Notes under the pieces: model-generated
What the model saw: the letters and a program-made list of their open reading frames with translations, nothing else
The model's database searches: none
What the model was told of the DNA's origin: nothing
Part shown: in pieces, positions 12,601 to 18,678 of the stretch
Position numbering within the stretch: position 1 is the first letter of the stretch
Layout of the letters: each line of letters starts with the position of its first letter
Position numbers and translations under genes: made by a program
Origin: Actinokineospora terrae
GTDB taxonomy: Bacteria > Actinomycetota > Actinomycetes > Mycobacteriales > Pseudonocardiaceae
Length of the DNA stretch: 64,000 bases
NCBI RefSeq assembly: GCF_900111175.1
Contig: NZ_FOGI01000018.1
Coordinates: 1 to 64,000, forward strand
Direction: 5' to 3'

Positions 12601-12930
12601 CAGGCCGGTCGCTTCGGCGACCTGGACCCGGGTGTCCCCGGGGACGGGCTCACCCCGCACCACATGCCGCAGGCGGCGCTGGGCCACACGACCCGGCGCA
12701 ACGGTGGCGCGATCGTGATGAAGCAGGCCGACCACGAGCTGACCCGCACGTACGGGCCGAAGGGGCGGGCGACCAAGCAGGCCGAGAGCGGGCTGCCGTT
12801 CCGCGACGTGCTGGCCCGCGACATCATGGACCTGCGCCGGATCGGGCAGCAGGTGTACGGGGATCCCACCTACTACAACCAGGGCATCAAGGACCTGCTC
12901 GCCTACTATCGCGGCATCGGCATGCTGTGA
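658..12930 (+). CDS. Giant RHS/YD-repeat polymorphic toxin with Hint domain and C-terminal nuclease-like tip
   Basis: About 4,090 residues. I chose the GTG at 658 because GGGGGGA sits just upstream; the GTG at 646 in the same frame is possible. An N-terminal hydrophobic helix directs export. In rough order: two DNRLRE-type domains (280-460, 573-756), one Ig-like repeat with SSTDYPADGQPHG, six VCBS/FG-GAP repeats of the DFNGDGRDD type (862-1175), five more Ig-like repeats (1180-1680), two IPT/TIG domains (1725-1890), about 100-residue beta repeats (1895-2540), a carboxypeptidase-regulatory-like domain (2630-2715), DUF6531 (about 2880), YD repeats (3060-3750) and the RHS core ending SEDPIGFDGG. 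A Hint domain follows (Cys3826, a late HPFWV, closing VHN), then a tip of about 116 residues with GLTPHHMPQ. Family knowledge says the RHS shell encloses the toxin and Hint may cut it free. The nuclease assignment is inferred from the paired His and downstream His/Glu residues. Confidence 0.93.
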   Translation: MRAPSRFAVLSRYLVLALVLAVVAVGLPASLSVLGRAGEPRDQAKPAGPPVRVRELTDLRTATSRRFEMSDGMVEAEVSAQPQHFRAGDGAWQPIDTTVRERAGGGYVYANDTNAFASSFGDTTDRLARFAWNGTEVDLGVDGPAKPVRPEVERDSVTYPGAFDGADVRYRVTPDALKEEIVLTAPAKEPVYRFAVRLDGVVPQQRPDGSIAFFRGGEGAPVYTMPAPFMVDSAKDAKKARSDKVSQTVEQRDGRITVTVRADAAWLAAPERQYPVVIDPTITIEPTSNTGQDSQIWSDTPDRNDGANYQLSVGTDNTGIARSLVKFDTSVIPAGASLASAKLRMYYDSELHTGANAVAMQAHRVTAGWSENAVTWNNFQAAFAEAGVAGAVKQANVTQVWSEWDVRNIAQTWVSGSAPNHGLLVKATDEALNRGGAVHHGAEFVYNGDIPTFPKLVVTYGTAGATLQPITKAYATGAELTWTPYAGNDIVDYQVHRSVSQVYTPSASTLVTSVGPSATRFVDTTAPVTPDSAPDLGWNTYHYMVVVKTRDGQLIPSGTQTTRTPKAGQVRQTFRGGSDTTFSATQPNTNLDVLSGSPWTQVGNNGATFGKTRTVVKFDGLNAIPPGTTVTDADLSLWSFYSNGSGATFDGHPLTRAFVENQATWNRASTATAWTTPGGDIGARADFVSGVTDKPNWLIWENAAMVQGWVDNPATNNGFQVKLRDENGAQQRILLLSDEATEPGLRPTLEVSYQGTPPAPPAAPIVSSTDYPADGQPHGGAGQAGVFTLKPGNSVGIIKFAYQLDSDTRPTEVPATGQITVNLTPAASGTRTLTVRALTATGVSSTPTTYTFVVGEPPRHKKTKADFNGDGRDDVVTFTRGTGADAYVALSDGTKFTGDGVKWHDSIAAQDQIPLTGDVNGDGKADLVSFTRGADADVFVALSDGTKFAPTPVKWHDGFAGGNDIPLVGDFNGDGRDDIATATRGTDASVYVALSDGTQFGPTQTKWHASFAAGTAMPAVGDVNGDHKDDIVAFTGGEAADVFVALSDGTAFGQAAKWHDTFAPDANRAGVGDIDGDDKADVLAFSGGQVTAATSTGTAFGTPRQWHAGFAPDDQLPGIGDFTGDGKLDIVSFTRGSTALAWVAPSDGARFGTSAQWHNHFAAGTEVPRPSLFAAGPGTQAPVPPAAPLVSSVDYPADGQPHGSAGRPGSFVLKPGDGVPVAKFVYQLDSDTQPTEVVATGEVSVTVTPTSAGNRTLTVRAYTAGGLASPPKTYAFVVAAPAQPPAAPQVSSTDYPADGQPHGVPGQAGTFTLKPGSAVLVTGYRWQLDDGGSTDVAGAGDVSITATPSTPGQHTLTVRALGTENLISPPTTHTFVVGDPPGGPGAPQVVSLDYPSGGAPHGAPGKEGSFTFRPTGSTAVAGYRWQLNGGPMTDVPGTGKVNVKITPTTAGTQTLSVRTYTGTGASSAPANYVFEVAQLTPPDAPAVSSSDYPADGQPHGDAGREGTFTFRPTGTTAISGYRWKLDETATVDVPGTGDVPVRITPPTGGTHTLVVWAIGVTGSASAPTTYSFLVAGAAPTPATPLVSSTDYPADGQLHGSLGQAGAFTLRAQGSVAADAFRYQLDTDAAATEVPAGTGSATVSLTPVRSGQRTLTVWAKVTATGVLSTPARYAFAVGAPAGPRDYFHDAAGQLVGVTNNSGEAAAYRYDAAGNLEATDRYRTDAVSIFAIVPARGPVGSTVEISGTGFATAASGNAVTFDGVAAQVTAASANRLSVVVPAGTGAGAVKVAAGGKSADSRTPFAVTRGVPAPAITAVSTDRANPGDTITITGSGFDPDPTRDVVLFHQTTARVKQAGPNSLTVEVPAAASSGRISVRTPGGTATAGGDFLIAPRGFVMANLVNGGRIELGRPLDLQIPAGKAAVVLVDGAFGERVHLDLENNTVPVRSAMWMFTPHGGDFARRTMGDPLDLWAGSTLRQDIPMFAANGTYTIVVAPDDNAAGSVRITASHTLTGDKLTRDGTGVPFTVSASEQKTEMPFTATEGEWLSLGLTDLSMPQHTFNVTITHPDGYSNTWKHSLKIYTPTMVFRARKTGTYKLTVTFGPQELGFGKVWLSGVVDAGRLAIDGPGTLMRINRPGQSVRMPFTGTANQNLRFAITENTLRENGRPGYPAGILVEPDENQVELRTGTQETKQIPVRKNGEHNLFMSGWEAVGTARGWLSTAVEGGAFPVDSTKRITFDRPGREVWLDYDGVKDRPLRLVARDKSLPGALRMRLYRPSDGQQIATTYENKLDVEALPETGRYRLYLAPEYATTGQVTMAASVPIDLGLVSPDSPPTTQQITVPGQTVTARFAGTAGQRLSLGFTSPTIGYLKYRVSKPDGGALDLVGLGYSLPYGFDLTTLPVTGEYKILLEPMDEISNPATGELTVAFSGEADGGKAEIGGPARTITIGKIAQNGKLTFDGTANDVLQLDITRAFPNNTGAYYSLIAPDGTISPRHSWMSYDRFKLSALKATGTYTLVFDPGNNVTGSMTVAISKPAAALGAEPGPRIDPVAPKTAKCVPADPAPPVAKLSPGPDGSRQAQPAPEPPAQVTPPCDAPPGGWQPDTANLNGTDWTTRYDPAPTRTRPLEFPIGYTGVVGEVKSTSGQPLAGVPVSVGGNRATTDDKGKFALTGLASGHVSLRVDGRTNAHNREFGAFDISVDLKAKQVLVLPHTVFLPEVDQASKIKVPSPTTAETVLTTKAIPGLEVRLPAGTVVRDAQGDVATELSLTPIPIDRPPFPLPPTKVPVYFTVQPGGGYLFPEGATIVYPNYTKEPPGTRTQFWNYDPDGQGWHIYGYGTVSPDGRQIVPDPSVRFYRLTGAMTAVPGMNPPRIAPRPNGARVGDPVDPSTGLMVDEVVDMVVDDIAPIEIKRTYQQGDTDIRAFGVGASFNYGVYPWSPGQIGSFDFQEFDLVQPDGSKIHYRRTSPGKDFAGAVFAADPTPTRFDGSTVRWIDSGWDVFLRDGSVLTIGEEAPIQQERDKFGNTTTVTRATAPPGTDGKVRANGPITQITSPSGRWVRFSYDESNPPRVKAIEDNIGRRVSYTYDATGHLETVTDLRGGTTTYTWDDKGRLKTITDPRGTRYLLNEYDDKGRVKQQTAADGGLTKFDYVESGDAIVETRMTDARAAVRRFTFTPAGSVLTDTKAFGTPLAQTTTFEYEADGVRRKSMTDALQRRTTYLYYANGQLKEKTELAGTAEARTEKWERNGPNSELTKHTDAYGKDTVYALDSRGAVESVTDTVNRKTTYVTNSRGLITKVTKPNGKFTTTDYVGTDAVRGTDELGRAETTAFDSIGRVTQATDARGATTSTTYTAANDVASITDPLGRTTSYDYDPNGNQSRVTDPRGGETVLAYDRMDRVERITDPLGNFEQVRYDENGNEKQHTSRRGIITESDYDELDRRKERRYGTESTTKFTYDLANRLRRTEDSAAGVATTDYDGFDRVKTETTKHGTVSYDYSPTVRDRTMTVAGRPVVRHVYNAAGELSEVQQGGTAVTTVGRDANGRPERVGAPGTGVSQTFAYDDAGQVKSITYRSGSTVIGDLAYTYDAAGNPIRTSGAYSRAMLPEQFGQASYDKANRVRAVGGTPVSHDLDGNLVSDGVTTYQWNARGQLAGQTGAGVTANFAYAPDGRRLGRTVNGVTTDYLYDGDNPVQEKVNGTVTATLTSSGTDGFQLREAAGVTRRYLTDAQGSTLGLVDNAGAGASYTYEPFGRTYVSGPDNGNANRYTGREDDGTGLYYNRARYYSPVLQRFLSEDPIGFDGGTNLYGYVGNKPTSYTDPQGTKPANNCVTNSFTPDVRVRMADGSSKPIAEVAVGERVLATDEVTGRTEERVVTDTIVGDGSKELADITVDTDGDGVGDSSITGTAGHPFWVAGEWRDAGDLRAGDLLRTATGTFVTVTAVSERTAQQRVHNLTVDGVHTFYVLVGGVPVLVHNGTCKTVTENQAGRFGDLDPGVPGDGLTPHHMPQAALGHTTRRNGGAIVMKQADHELTRTYGPKGRATKQAESGLPFRDVLARDIMDLRRIGQQVYGDPTYYNQGIKDLLAYYRGIGML

Positions 12931-12942
12931 GAGGGGATCGGG

Positions 12943-13248
12943 ATGGCCTTGCGGCCGCAAGTCAGGGACCTGGTCGACGCCGGTCCGTTCCCGGACGAGG
13001 ACGCCGACGAGGAGAGCTTCGAGCGCGTCGAGCGGTTGCTCGACCGGATCACCAAGCCGGTCACCGACGAGGAAGCCCAGGCACTGGCCACGGTCTTCGG
13101 CCCGGACGACTGCTACGGGATGTCCTGGACGCTGCTGCACCTCATCGAGACCGCACCGGGCGCGCGCACCGCGCGGTACCCGGCGCACCCGGAGAACCCG
13201 TGGCGCGAGCTGCTCAACAACCGCGTCCAGGCCGCCGGGGAGCACTGA
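12943..13248 (+). CDS. Probable immunity protein for the adjacent RHS toxin
   Basis: A 101-residue cytosolic protein starting 12 bp after the toxin stop, with a GGGGATCGGG ribosome-binding stretch before the ATG. It is acidic and helical in appearance (FPDEDADEESFERVERLLDR) and has no signal peptide or membrane segment. In polymorphic toxin systems the immunity gene sits directly downstream of the toxin tip and is small and acidic, which fits here. I do not recognise the fold. The immunity role is inferred from position, size and charge, and binding to the residue 3973-4090 tip is the expected activity. Confidence 0.75.
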   Translation: MALRPQVRDLVDAGPFPDEDADEESFERVERLLDRITKPVTDEEAQALATVFGPDDCYGMSWTLLHLIETAPGARTARYPAHPENPWRELLNNRVQAAGEH

Positions 13249-13313
13249 CGTGGAGAACTGATCGGAGCGGCCCGCGCGCGAGCGCCGGCCGCCACAACTG
13301 GGGGGCCTGATCC

Positions 13314-16300
13314 ATGGGATGGCGGTTGTTCGCGACGGGCGTCGCGGTGGTCTGCCTCAGCGGCGTCGCGGTCACGCCCGCTCAGGCGCGACAGGGGCAG
13401 GTGCATGCCGCGCCCGGCGCCGAGGTCGTGCCGGGCCAGTACATCGTGATGCTCAAACCGCAGCAGGGCACCGCCGCCACAGCGGTGGTGGACAAGCACG
13501 GCGGCAAGATCGGACGCGTCTTCCGCCACGCGCTCAACGGGTTCACCCTGACCGCGACCGAGGAGCAGGCCAAGCGCCTCGCCGCCGATCCCCGCGTCGA
13601 CAGGGTCGAGGCGGACGCGGTGGTGCGCGACGAGAGCACGCAGACCACGCCGCCGTGGAACCTCGACCGCGTCGACCAGCGCACAACGGTCCTGGACGAC
13701 AACTACACCTACCAGGACGGTGCGGGCGTCGGGGTGACCGCGTACGTCATGGACACCGGTGTGCGCACCGCGCACGCGGAGTTCGAGGGTCGGGCCAGCG
13801 TGGGCTACGACGCGATCAAGGACGGCTGGAACGGCGAGGACTGCAGCACGAGCGGGCACGGCACGCACGTGGCAGGCACGATCGGCGGCGCGACCTACGG
13901 CGTGGCCAAGAAGGTCAAGCTGGTGTCGGTCCGGGTGCTCAGCTGCGAGAACACCGGGTCGGTCAGCCAGATCATCGACGGCGTCGACTGGTTGACCGCC
14001 AACGCCACCCGCCCGGCCGTGGTCAACATGAGCCTCGGTGGTGGCCGGTCGGTCGCCGAGGAGACGGCCGTCAAGAACTCGATCAACTCGGGCCTGACCT
14101 ACGTCGTGGCAGCGGGCAACGACAACAAGGACGCGTGCACCGCAAGCCCCGCCGCGCTGCCCGAGGCGATCACGGTCGGCGCGAGCAACCCGGTCGACGA
14201 ACGGGCCCGCGAGTGGACCGACCCGCCGAGCACGGTGGTGAACGGGTCGAACTGGGGCAAGTGCCTCGACCTGTTCGCGCCGGGCGAGTCGATCAAGTCG
14301 GCGCACAACGCGACCAACACGGCCACGGTGGTGCTGCGCGGCACGTCCATGGCCACCCCGCACGTGACGGGCGCGGTGGCGCTGCTGCTGTCCCAGTCGC
14401 CGAACCTGACGCCCGCACAGGTGACCAGCACGATCCTTGGCCGCTCGACGGTCGGCGTGCTCAAGGCGAAGGACCTCGGCACGGACTCGCCGAACAAGCT
14501 GCTCTACACCGGGGTGCCCGCGCCCGCGGTGTGCGCGTTCTCCGACGACACCCGCCAGCCGATCCCCGACCAGGGCACGCTGACCAGGACCGCGGACGTG
14601 ACGACCTGCGCGCGCAAGGTCGCCGACACGGCCCGGGTCCGCGTGCGCGCCGAGCACCCGTTCCGCGGCGACCTGTCCGTGACGCTGATCGCGCCCAACG
14701 GCGCCGAGCGGGTACTCAGGCAGGCCAACGGCGACGACGCCGCCACCAACCTCGACGAGACCTACCAGCTCACCGGTATGTCCTCAATGGACGCGAACGG
14801 CAAGTGGACGTTGGTCGTGCGGGACAACTTCGGCTTCGACGAGGGCGCGCTGCTCGGCTGGACGCTGACACTGGCCGAACCCGCGGTCGCCCAACCGGTG
14901 GTCACCTCGGCGGTGTACCCGGCTGATGGCCAGGCGCACGGCGGGGTGGGTGTGGCGGGGTCGTTCACGTTCAAGGCGGGCAGTTCCGTACCGGTCGCGA
15001 AGTACTCCTACCGCCTTGACGGGGAAGCGCAACCCCGCGAGGTGACAGCGACCAACAGCGAGGCCACGGTCTCCATCACACCGGCCACGGGCGGGTCGCG
15101 GACGTTGACGGTGCGCGCGGTCAACGGTGTCGGCGAGCCTTCCGACGCGGTCGAGCACCTGTTCATCGTCGCCACGTCTCCCCCGCCCGCCGCTCCCGCT
15201 GTGTCCTCTTGGGACTATCCGGCGGACGGCCGTCCCAATGGCGGGGTCGGGTTGCCCGGCGTGTTCACCTTCAAGCCAGGCGGCGCGGAGACGGTCACCC
15301 AGTACTCCTACCAGCTCGATGGCGACGCGCAGCCGACTGTGGTGTCCGCGGGCGGGGAGGTCTCCGTTGGTGTCACGCCGGGCACTGCCGGGCAGCGGAC
15401 GCTGACCGTCCGCGCGGTCAACGGTGGCGTCCAGTCGACCCCGACCACGCACACGTTCACCGTGGGAGCCGCGGGTGACGTCGTCGACGGTGCGGCGGTC
15501 TCGATCGACGGAACCGCGGTCACCGCGTCCATCCCGGCGGACAAGTCGGTGCGGGTGAGGTTCACGGGCACCGCGGGCGACAAGGTCGGGATCGGGGTGC
15601 CGACCAACGCCGTGTCGACCTTCGTGAAGCTGTGGGTGCTCGACCCCGCGGGCAGATCGCTGAGCTTCGACAGGAACGGTGGGCCCGCGTACACGCCGGT
15701 GCGTGGTGGACGCAGCATCGCGCTGCCCACGTTGCCGTCGACCGGGCAGTACTCGATCATCCTCGACCCGGACGGCACCGGAGCCGGTGACGCGGGCGTG
15801 CAGGTGTCCAGGAACTCCGCCGCCACCACCGACACCAGCGCCACCGGGTCGACGTACAGCACGACACGCTCCGGCCAGTTCCTCGACCTGAGCTTCGACG
15901 GCGAGCAGGACACCTGGTACGACGTCGGCCTCACCGACAAGTCGTCGTCGCTGTTGCTCTCCGTGGACGCGATCGATCCGGCGGGCGCGCGGATCGGCGC
16001 CACGCAGGTGCCGTACCCGGCGGGCAGGTTCCGGACCTCGGCGGCGGGCCGGTACCGGGTGATCGTCGGCAACTACTTCGGCGAGGCCACCGCAGCCGCG
16101 AAGGTGTGGTTGTCCAAGGAAGTCGCGGCGGGCGACATCACCACCGCCGGTGCGGGCAAGGCCGTGACCCTGACCAGGCCGGGACAGCACGCGCGACTGC
16201 GGTTCGACGGCACGGCCGGGCAGCGGCTGGGCGTCGGGTACACCGACGTGACGCCCGCCAACACGGTGACCACGTCCGTCGTGGGGCCTGACGGTGCCGT

Positions 16301-17054
16301 CGCCACTCCGACCACCAGTTCCCGGGAGGCGAGCATCCCGGCGTTGAAGGCCACCGGCAGCCACGACCTGCTCGTGCACCTCGGCACGGCGACCGGCTCG
16401 CTCACGGCGTGGCTGGCCGCGGACGTCCTGGCCGGTCCGATCGCCGTGGGTGGTGCGACCAAGCAGGTCAGCGTCTCCCGCGCGGGCCAGCACGCCAGGG
16501 TCACCTTCGACGGCGTCGCCGGGCAGCGGGTCAACCTCGGGCTGAACGGGGCGGCGGACCAGTTCGTCCGGCTGGTCAAACCGGACGGCGCGGCGGTGAA
16601 CTACGGCGACGTCCTCAGCACCGCGGACAGCGTCTCCTACGGCCCGCTGCCGACGACGGGCACCTACGAGGTCGAGGTGAGTTCCGCGACCAACACCTCC
16701 GCGACGACGACGCTGACCCTGTCCGCTCCGGCTGACGCGGGCACGATCACCCCAGGCGGTGCGGCGGCTGTGGTCTCGGTGACCAGGTCAGGTCAGGACG
16801 GTCAGGTCTCGTTCGCCGGAGTGTCGGGTGACCGGCTGCGGCTGACCTTCAGCGGCAGCACGTTCGCGCTGAAGTCCTTCCTGCTCACGGTGTCCAAGCC
16901 GGACGGCAGCAAGCTGGTCGACCGGGTGTACCGCACCGACCAGAGCCCGTACGACCTCCCGCAACTGCCCGCCGGGGGCACCTACCTGGTGACGGTCGAC
17001 CCGTCGTCAGCGGGAACGGGATCGATCTCGGTCGGCCTCGCCCTGGTGCCGTGA
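13314..17054 (+). CDS. Large secreted subtilisin-family serine protease (S8) with P-domain and C-terminal beta repeats
   Basis: A 1,246-residue preproprotein. The signal peptide ends near AQA-RQ (about residue 26). An inhibitor I9 propeptide follows (39-109, VPGQYIVMLK), then the S8 domain with the catalytic triad Asp147 (VMDTG), His182 (GHGTHVAGT) and Ser345 (GTSMATPHVTG), plus the oxyanion Asn in VAAGND. A proprotein-convertase P-domain (about 403-526) comes next, then two Ig-like repeats of the VSSWDYPADG type and several beta repeats to the C-terminus. The last two module types are the same as in the RHS toxin upstream. Start ATG 13314 has a GGGGGGCC stretch before it. It probably acts extracellularly on protein substrates. 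It could also process its giant neighbour; that link is inference from adjacency and shared modules. Confidence 0.93.
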   Translation: MGWRLFATGVAVVCLSGVAVTPAQARQGQVHAAPGAEVVPGQYIVMLKPQQGTAATAVVDKHGGKIGRVFRHALNGFTLTATEEQAKRLAADPRVDRVEADAVVRDESTQTTPPWNLDRVDQRTTVLDDNYTYQDGAGVGVTAYVMDTGVRTAHAEFEGRASVGYDAIKDGWNGEDCSTSGHGTHVAGTIGGATYGVAKKVKLVSVRVLSCENTGSVSQIIDGVDWLTANATRPAVVNMSLGGGRSVAEETAVKNSINSGLTYVVAAGNDNKDACTASPAALPEAITVGASNPVDERAREWTDPPSTVVNGSNWGKCLDLFAPGESIKSAHNATNTATVVLRGTSMATPHVTGAVALLLSQSPNLTPAQVTSTILGRSTVGVLKAKDLGTDSPNKLLYTGVPAPAVCAFSDDTRQPIPDQGTLTRTADVTTCARKVADTARVRVRAEHPFRGDLSVTLIAPNGAERVLRQANGDDAATNLDETYQLTGMSSMDANGKWTLVVRDNFGFDEGALLGWTLTLAEPAVAQPVVTSAVYPADGQAHGGVGVAGSFTFKAGSSVPVAKYSYRLDGEAQPREVTATNSEATVSITPATGGSRTLTVRAVNGVGEPSDAVEHLFIVATSPPPAAPAVSSWDYPADGRPNGGVGLPGVFTFKPGGAETVTQYSYQLDGDAQPTVVSAGGEVSVGVTPGTAGQRTLTVRAVNGGVQSTPTTHTFTVGAAGDVVDGAAVSIDGTAVTASIPADKSVRVRFTGTAGDKVGIGVPTNAVSTFVKLWVLDPAGRSLSFDRNGGPAYTPVRGGRSIALPTLPSTGQYSIILDPDGTGAGDAGVQVSRNSAATTDTSATGSTYSTTRSGQFLDLSFDGEQDTWYDVGLTDKSSSLLLSVDAIDPAGARIGATQVPYPAGRFRTSAAGRYRVIVGNYFGEATAAAKVWLSKEVAAGDITTAGAGKAVTLTRPGQHARLRFDGTAGQRLGVGYTDVTPANTVTTSVVGPDGAVATPTTSSREASIPALKATGSHDLLVHLGTATGSLTAWLAADVLAGPIAVGGATKQVSVSRAGQHARVTFDGVAGQRVNLGLNGAADQFVRLVKPDGAAVNYGDVLSTADSVSYGPLPTTGTYEVEVSSATNTSATTTLTLSAPADAGTITPGGAAAVVSVTRSGQDGQVSFAGVSGDRLRLTFSGSTFALKSFLLTVSKPDGSKLVDRVYRTDQSPYDLPQLPAGGTYLVTVDPSSAGTGSISVGLALVP

Positions 17055-18046
17055 CGCGCGTGGACAGGCGCACCTTCCTCGCCGCCATGGCGGTCTCCGG
17101 GATCGCGGGTTGCTCTGTCGCGCCCTCGGCGGTGTATCACCAGCACGGTGTGGTGACGCCGGCGGCCGCTTCGACGGAACTGGTGTCCCTGGACGTCACC
17201 GCTCGCTCCCGGGACGAGCTCGCGGCGACCCTGCGTGCGGTGTCCTCGCTGGGGACCATCGCGGTGGGGGCGTCTCTGTTCGACGGCCGCTTCGGCATCC
17301 CGCGACCGCGTGGGCTGACGCCGATGCCGTCGTTCCGCAGCGACGTGCTCGACCCCGCGTGGTGCCATGGCGACCTGCTCGTCCAGGTCGAGAACGGGTC
17401 GTTGACCGAGCAGGTGCCGCACACCCGGCCGCGGTGGCGGATCACCGGTCACCACCAGCCGCGCAACCTGTTCGGCTTCCGCGAGGGGGCGGGCAACCCC
17501 GACCCGACCGACGCGGACCTGATGGACCGGCACGTGTGGGTGCGGCCGGGTGCCGGTGAGCCCGCCTGGTGCGCGGGCGGCACGTACCAGGTCGTGCGGC
17601 TGATCAGGCTGGCCATGCCCACGTGGGACCGGGAACCCGCGCACGTCCAGGAGAAGGTCTTCGGCCGCCACAAGGACTCCGGCGCTCCCTTGGGCATACC
17701 GGGCGAGCTATCGGACCCCGGCTACCCCACCGACCCGGACGGCCACCGCATCGCCCTCGACGCCCACATCCGCCGCGCCAACCCCCGAACCCCCGAGTCC
17801 CAGGCCCACCGGATCCTCCGCCGCAGCCACACCTACCGCCACTCCCCCGACGACGCGGGCCAGATCTTCACCTGCTTCCAGAACGACATCGCACAAGGCT
17901 TCGCCACGATCCAACACCGCCTCGCAGGCGAGGCCCTGGAGAAATACCTCCTCCCCTACGGCGGCGGCTACTACTTCGTCCTCCCCGCCCCCACCCCCTC
18001 CCCCGACGACTTCACCGGCAAGTCCATGCTCACCGCCACCGCCTAG
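17051..18046 (+). CDS. DyP-type haem peroxidase, Tat-exported, with Glu for the usual catalytic Asp
   Basis: The GTG at 17051 overlaps the protease stop (GTGA), so translation is probably coupled. The N-terminus VDRRTFLAAMAVSGIAGC carries a twin-arginine motif and a lipobox-like Cys, as in EfeB-type enzymes exported folded with haem. The DyP core has RNLFGFREGAGNPD, where the family norm is GFxDGtxNPD; the distal Asp is replaced by Glu145 (codon GAG read directly). The proximal-His region (AHIRRANPRT), the RRSHTY segment with the distal Arg, and the C-terminal PYGGGYYFVLPA end are intact. Length is about 331 residues, normal for the shorter DyP class. It would oxidise substrates with peroxide outside the membrane. 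Whether Glu supports catalysis is open. Confidence 0.9.
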   Translation: MTRVDRRTFLAAMAVSGIAGCSVAPSAVYHQHGVVTPAAASTELVSLDVTARSRDELAATLRAVSSLGTIAVGASLFDGRFGIPRPRGLTPMPSFRSDVLDPAWCHGDLLVQVENGSLTEQVPHTRPRWRITGHHQPRNLFGFREGAGNPDPTDADLMDRHVWVRPGAGEPAWCAGGTYQVVRLIRLAMPTWDREPAHVQEKVFGRHKDSGAPLGIPGELSDPGYPTDPDGHRIALDAHIRRANPRTPESQAHRILRRSHTYRHSPDDAGQIFTCFQNDIAQGFATIQHRLAGEALEKYLLPYGGGYYFVLPAPTPSPDDFTGKSMLTATA

Positions 18047-18080
18047 TCGCCGTGGCAGGGCCGTTCACCCGCTGACTGAT

Positions 18081-18485
18081 CTACTTGCCGATGAGCACCT
18101 CGCCTTCGAGGCCATCGGGATCGCGGAAGAACACGCTGAGCACGGACCCGAAGTCATTCACGGTTCCGTCGCTGGCCCCGCGGTCGACCAGCCGCTGCCG
18201 GATGGTCTCGAAGCTCGCCGCGGACGCCGCTTGGAGCCCGAAGTGGTCGAGCCTGCCACGCCCCCACATCGGGGTCTGGCGGTCCGGCTCCGGGTTGCCC
18301 TCGATCGTGACCACGTTGAGCTCGGTGTGCGGCCCGATGCGGATCATCGTCATCGTCTCGCCGTCCTGGTCCCCGTGCGGCTCCGTGGGGCCGACCTGCG
18401 CTTCGAACACCTCGCTGTAGAAGGCGCGCAGCCGGTCGATGTCACCGGAAACCAGCGCGATGTGGTTGATCCCGTCCAGCAGCAT
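18081..18485 (-). CDS. VOC-family (glyoxalase/dioxygenase-fold) protein
   Basis: About 134 residues starting MLLDGINHIALVSGDIDRL, the typical opening of a VOC beta-alpha-beta-beta-beta unit, with a second unit from about residue 70 (LDHFGLQAAS) and the closing FFRDPDGLEGEVL. Candidate metal ligands are His8, His in LDHFGL and Glu in EGEVL. The ATG at 18485 is preceded by GGAGGAG; an in-frame GTG further upstream is less likely. The gene is divergent from a LysR regulator, the classical arrangement for a LysR target. The substrate cannot be told. The family includes glyoxalases, extradiol dioxygenases and antibiotic-resistance proteins. Confidence 0.85.
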   Translation of the reverse strand: MLLDGINHIALVSGDIDRLRAFYSEVFEAQVGPTEPHGDQDGETMTMIRIGPHTELNVVTIEGNPEPDRQTPMWGRGRLDHFGLQAASAASFETIRQRLVDRGASDGTVNDFGSVLSVFFRDPDGLEGEVLIGK

Positions 18486-18664
18486 TGCTCTCGCTCCTCC
18501 AGTCGTCGGCGGGACCACGCCCTGCGCGGCACCCCGTGATCACATGCTCACACAACGCCTCCGGAGGCGCATGGGGCGCTGACGCGCCTGTACGCGCACG
18601 CTTGACCGTCGGGCCACTGTGGACGGGTGGTTCGCGCGGGGTTCCGGGCGGTGGGTCGCGGGGA

Positions 18665-18670
18665 TAGGCT
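18665..18670 (+). promoter_or_regulatory. Probable -10 box of the LysR gene (leaderless)
   Basis: TAGGCT lies 8 nt before the ATG at 18679, placing transcription start at or next to the start codon. There is no Shine-Dalgarno sequence in between. Leaderless messages of this kind are common in actinomycetes. The 193-bp region 18486-18678 would hold both divergent promoters and the LysR binding site, but I could not pick a convincing T-N11-A box. Confidence 0.45.
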
Positions 18671-18678
18671 GTTCGGCC

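Noticed and set aside
9178..13245. A 1,355-residue minus-strand open frame opposite the RHS core and Hint
   Set aside because: Same reason: reverse-strand shadow of YD repeats; no start signal, no family features.
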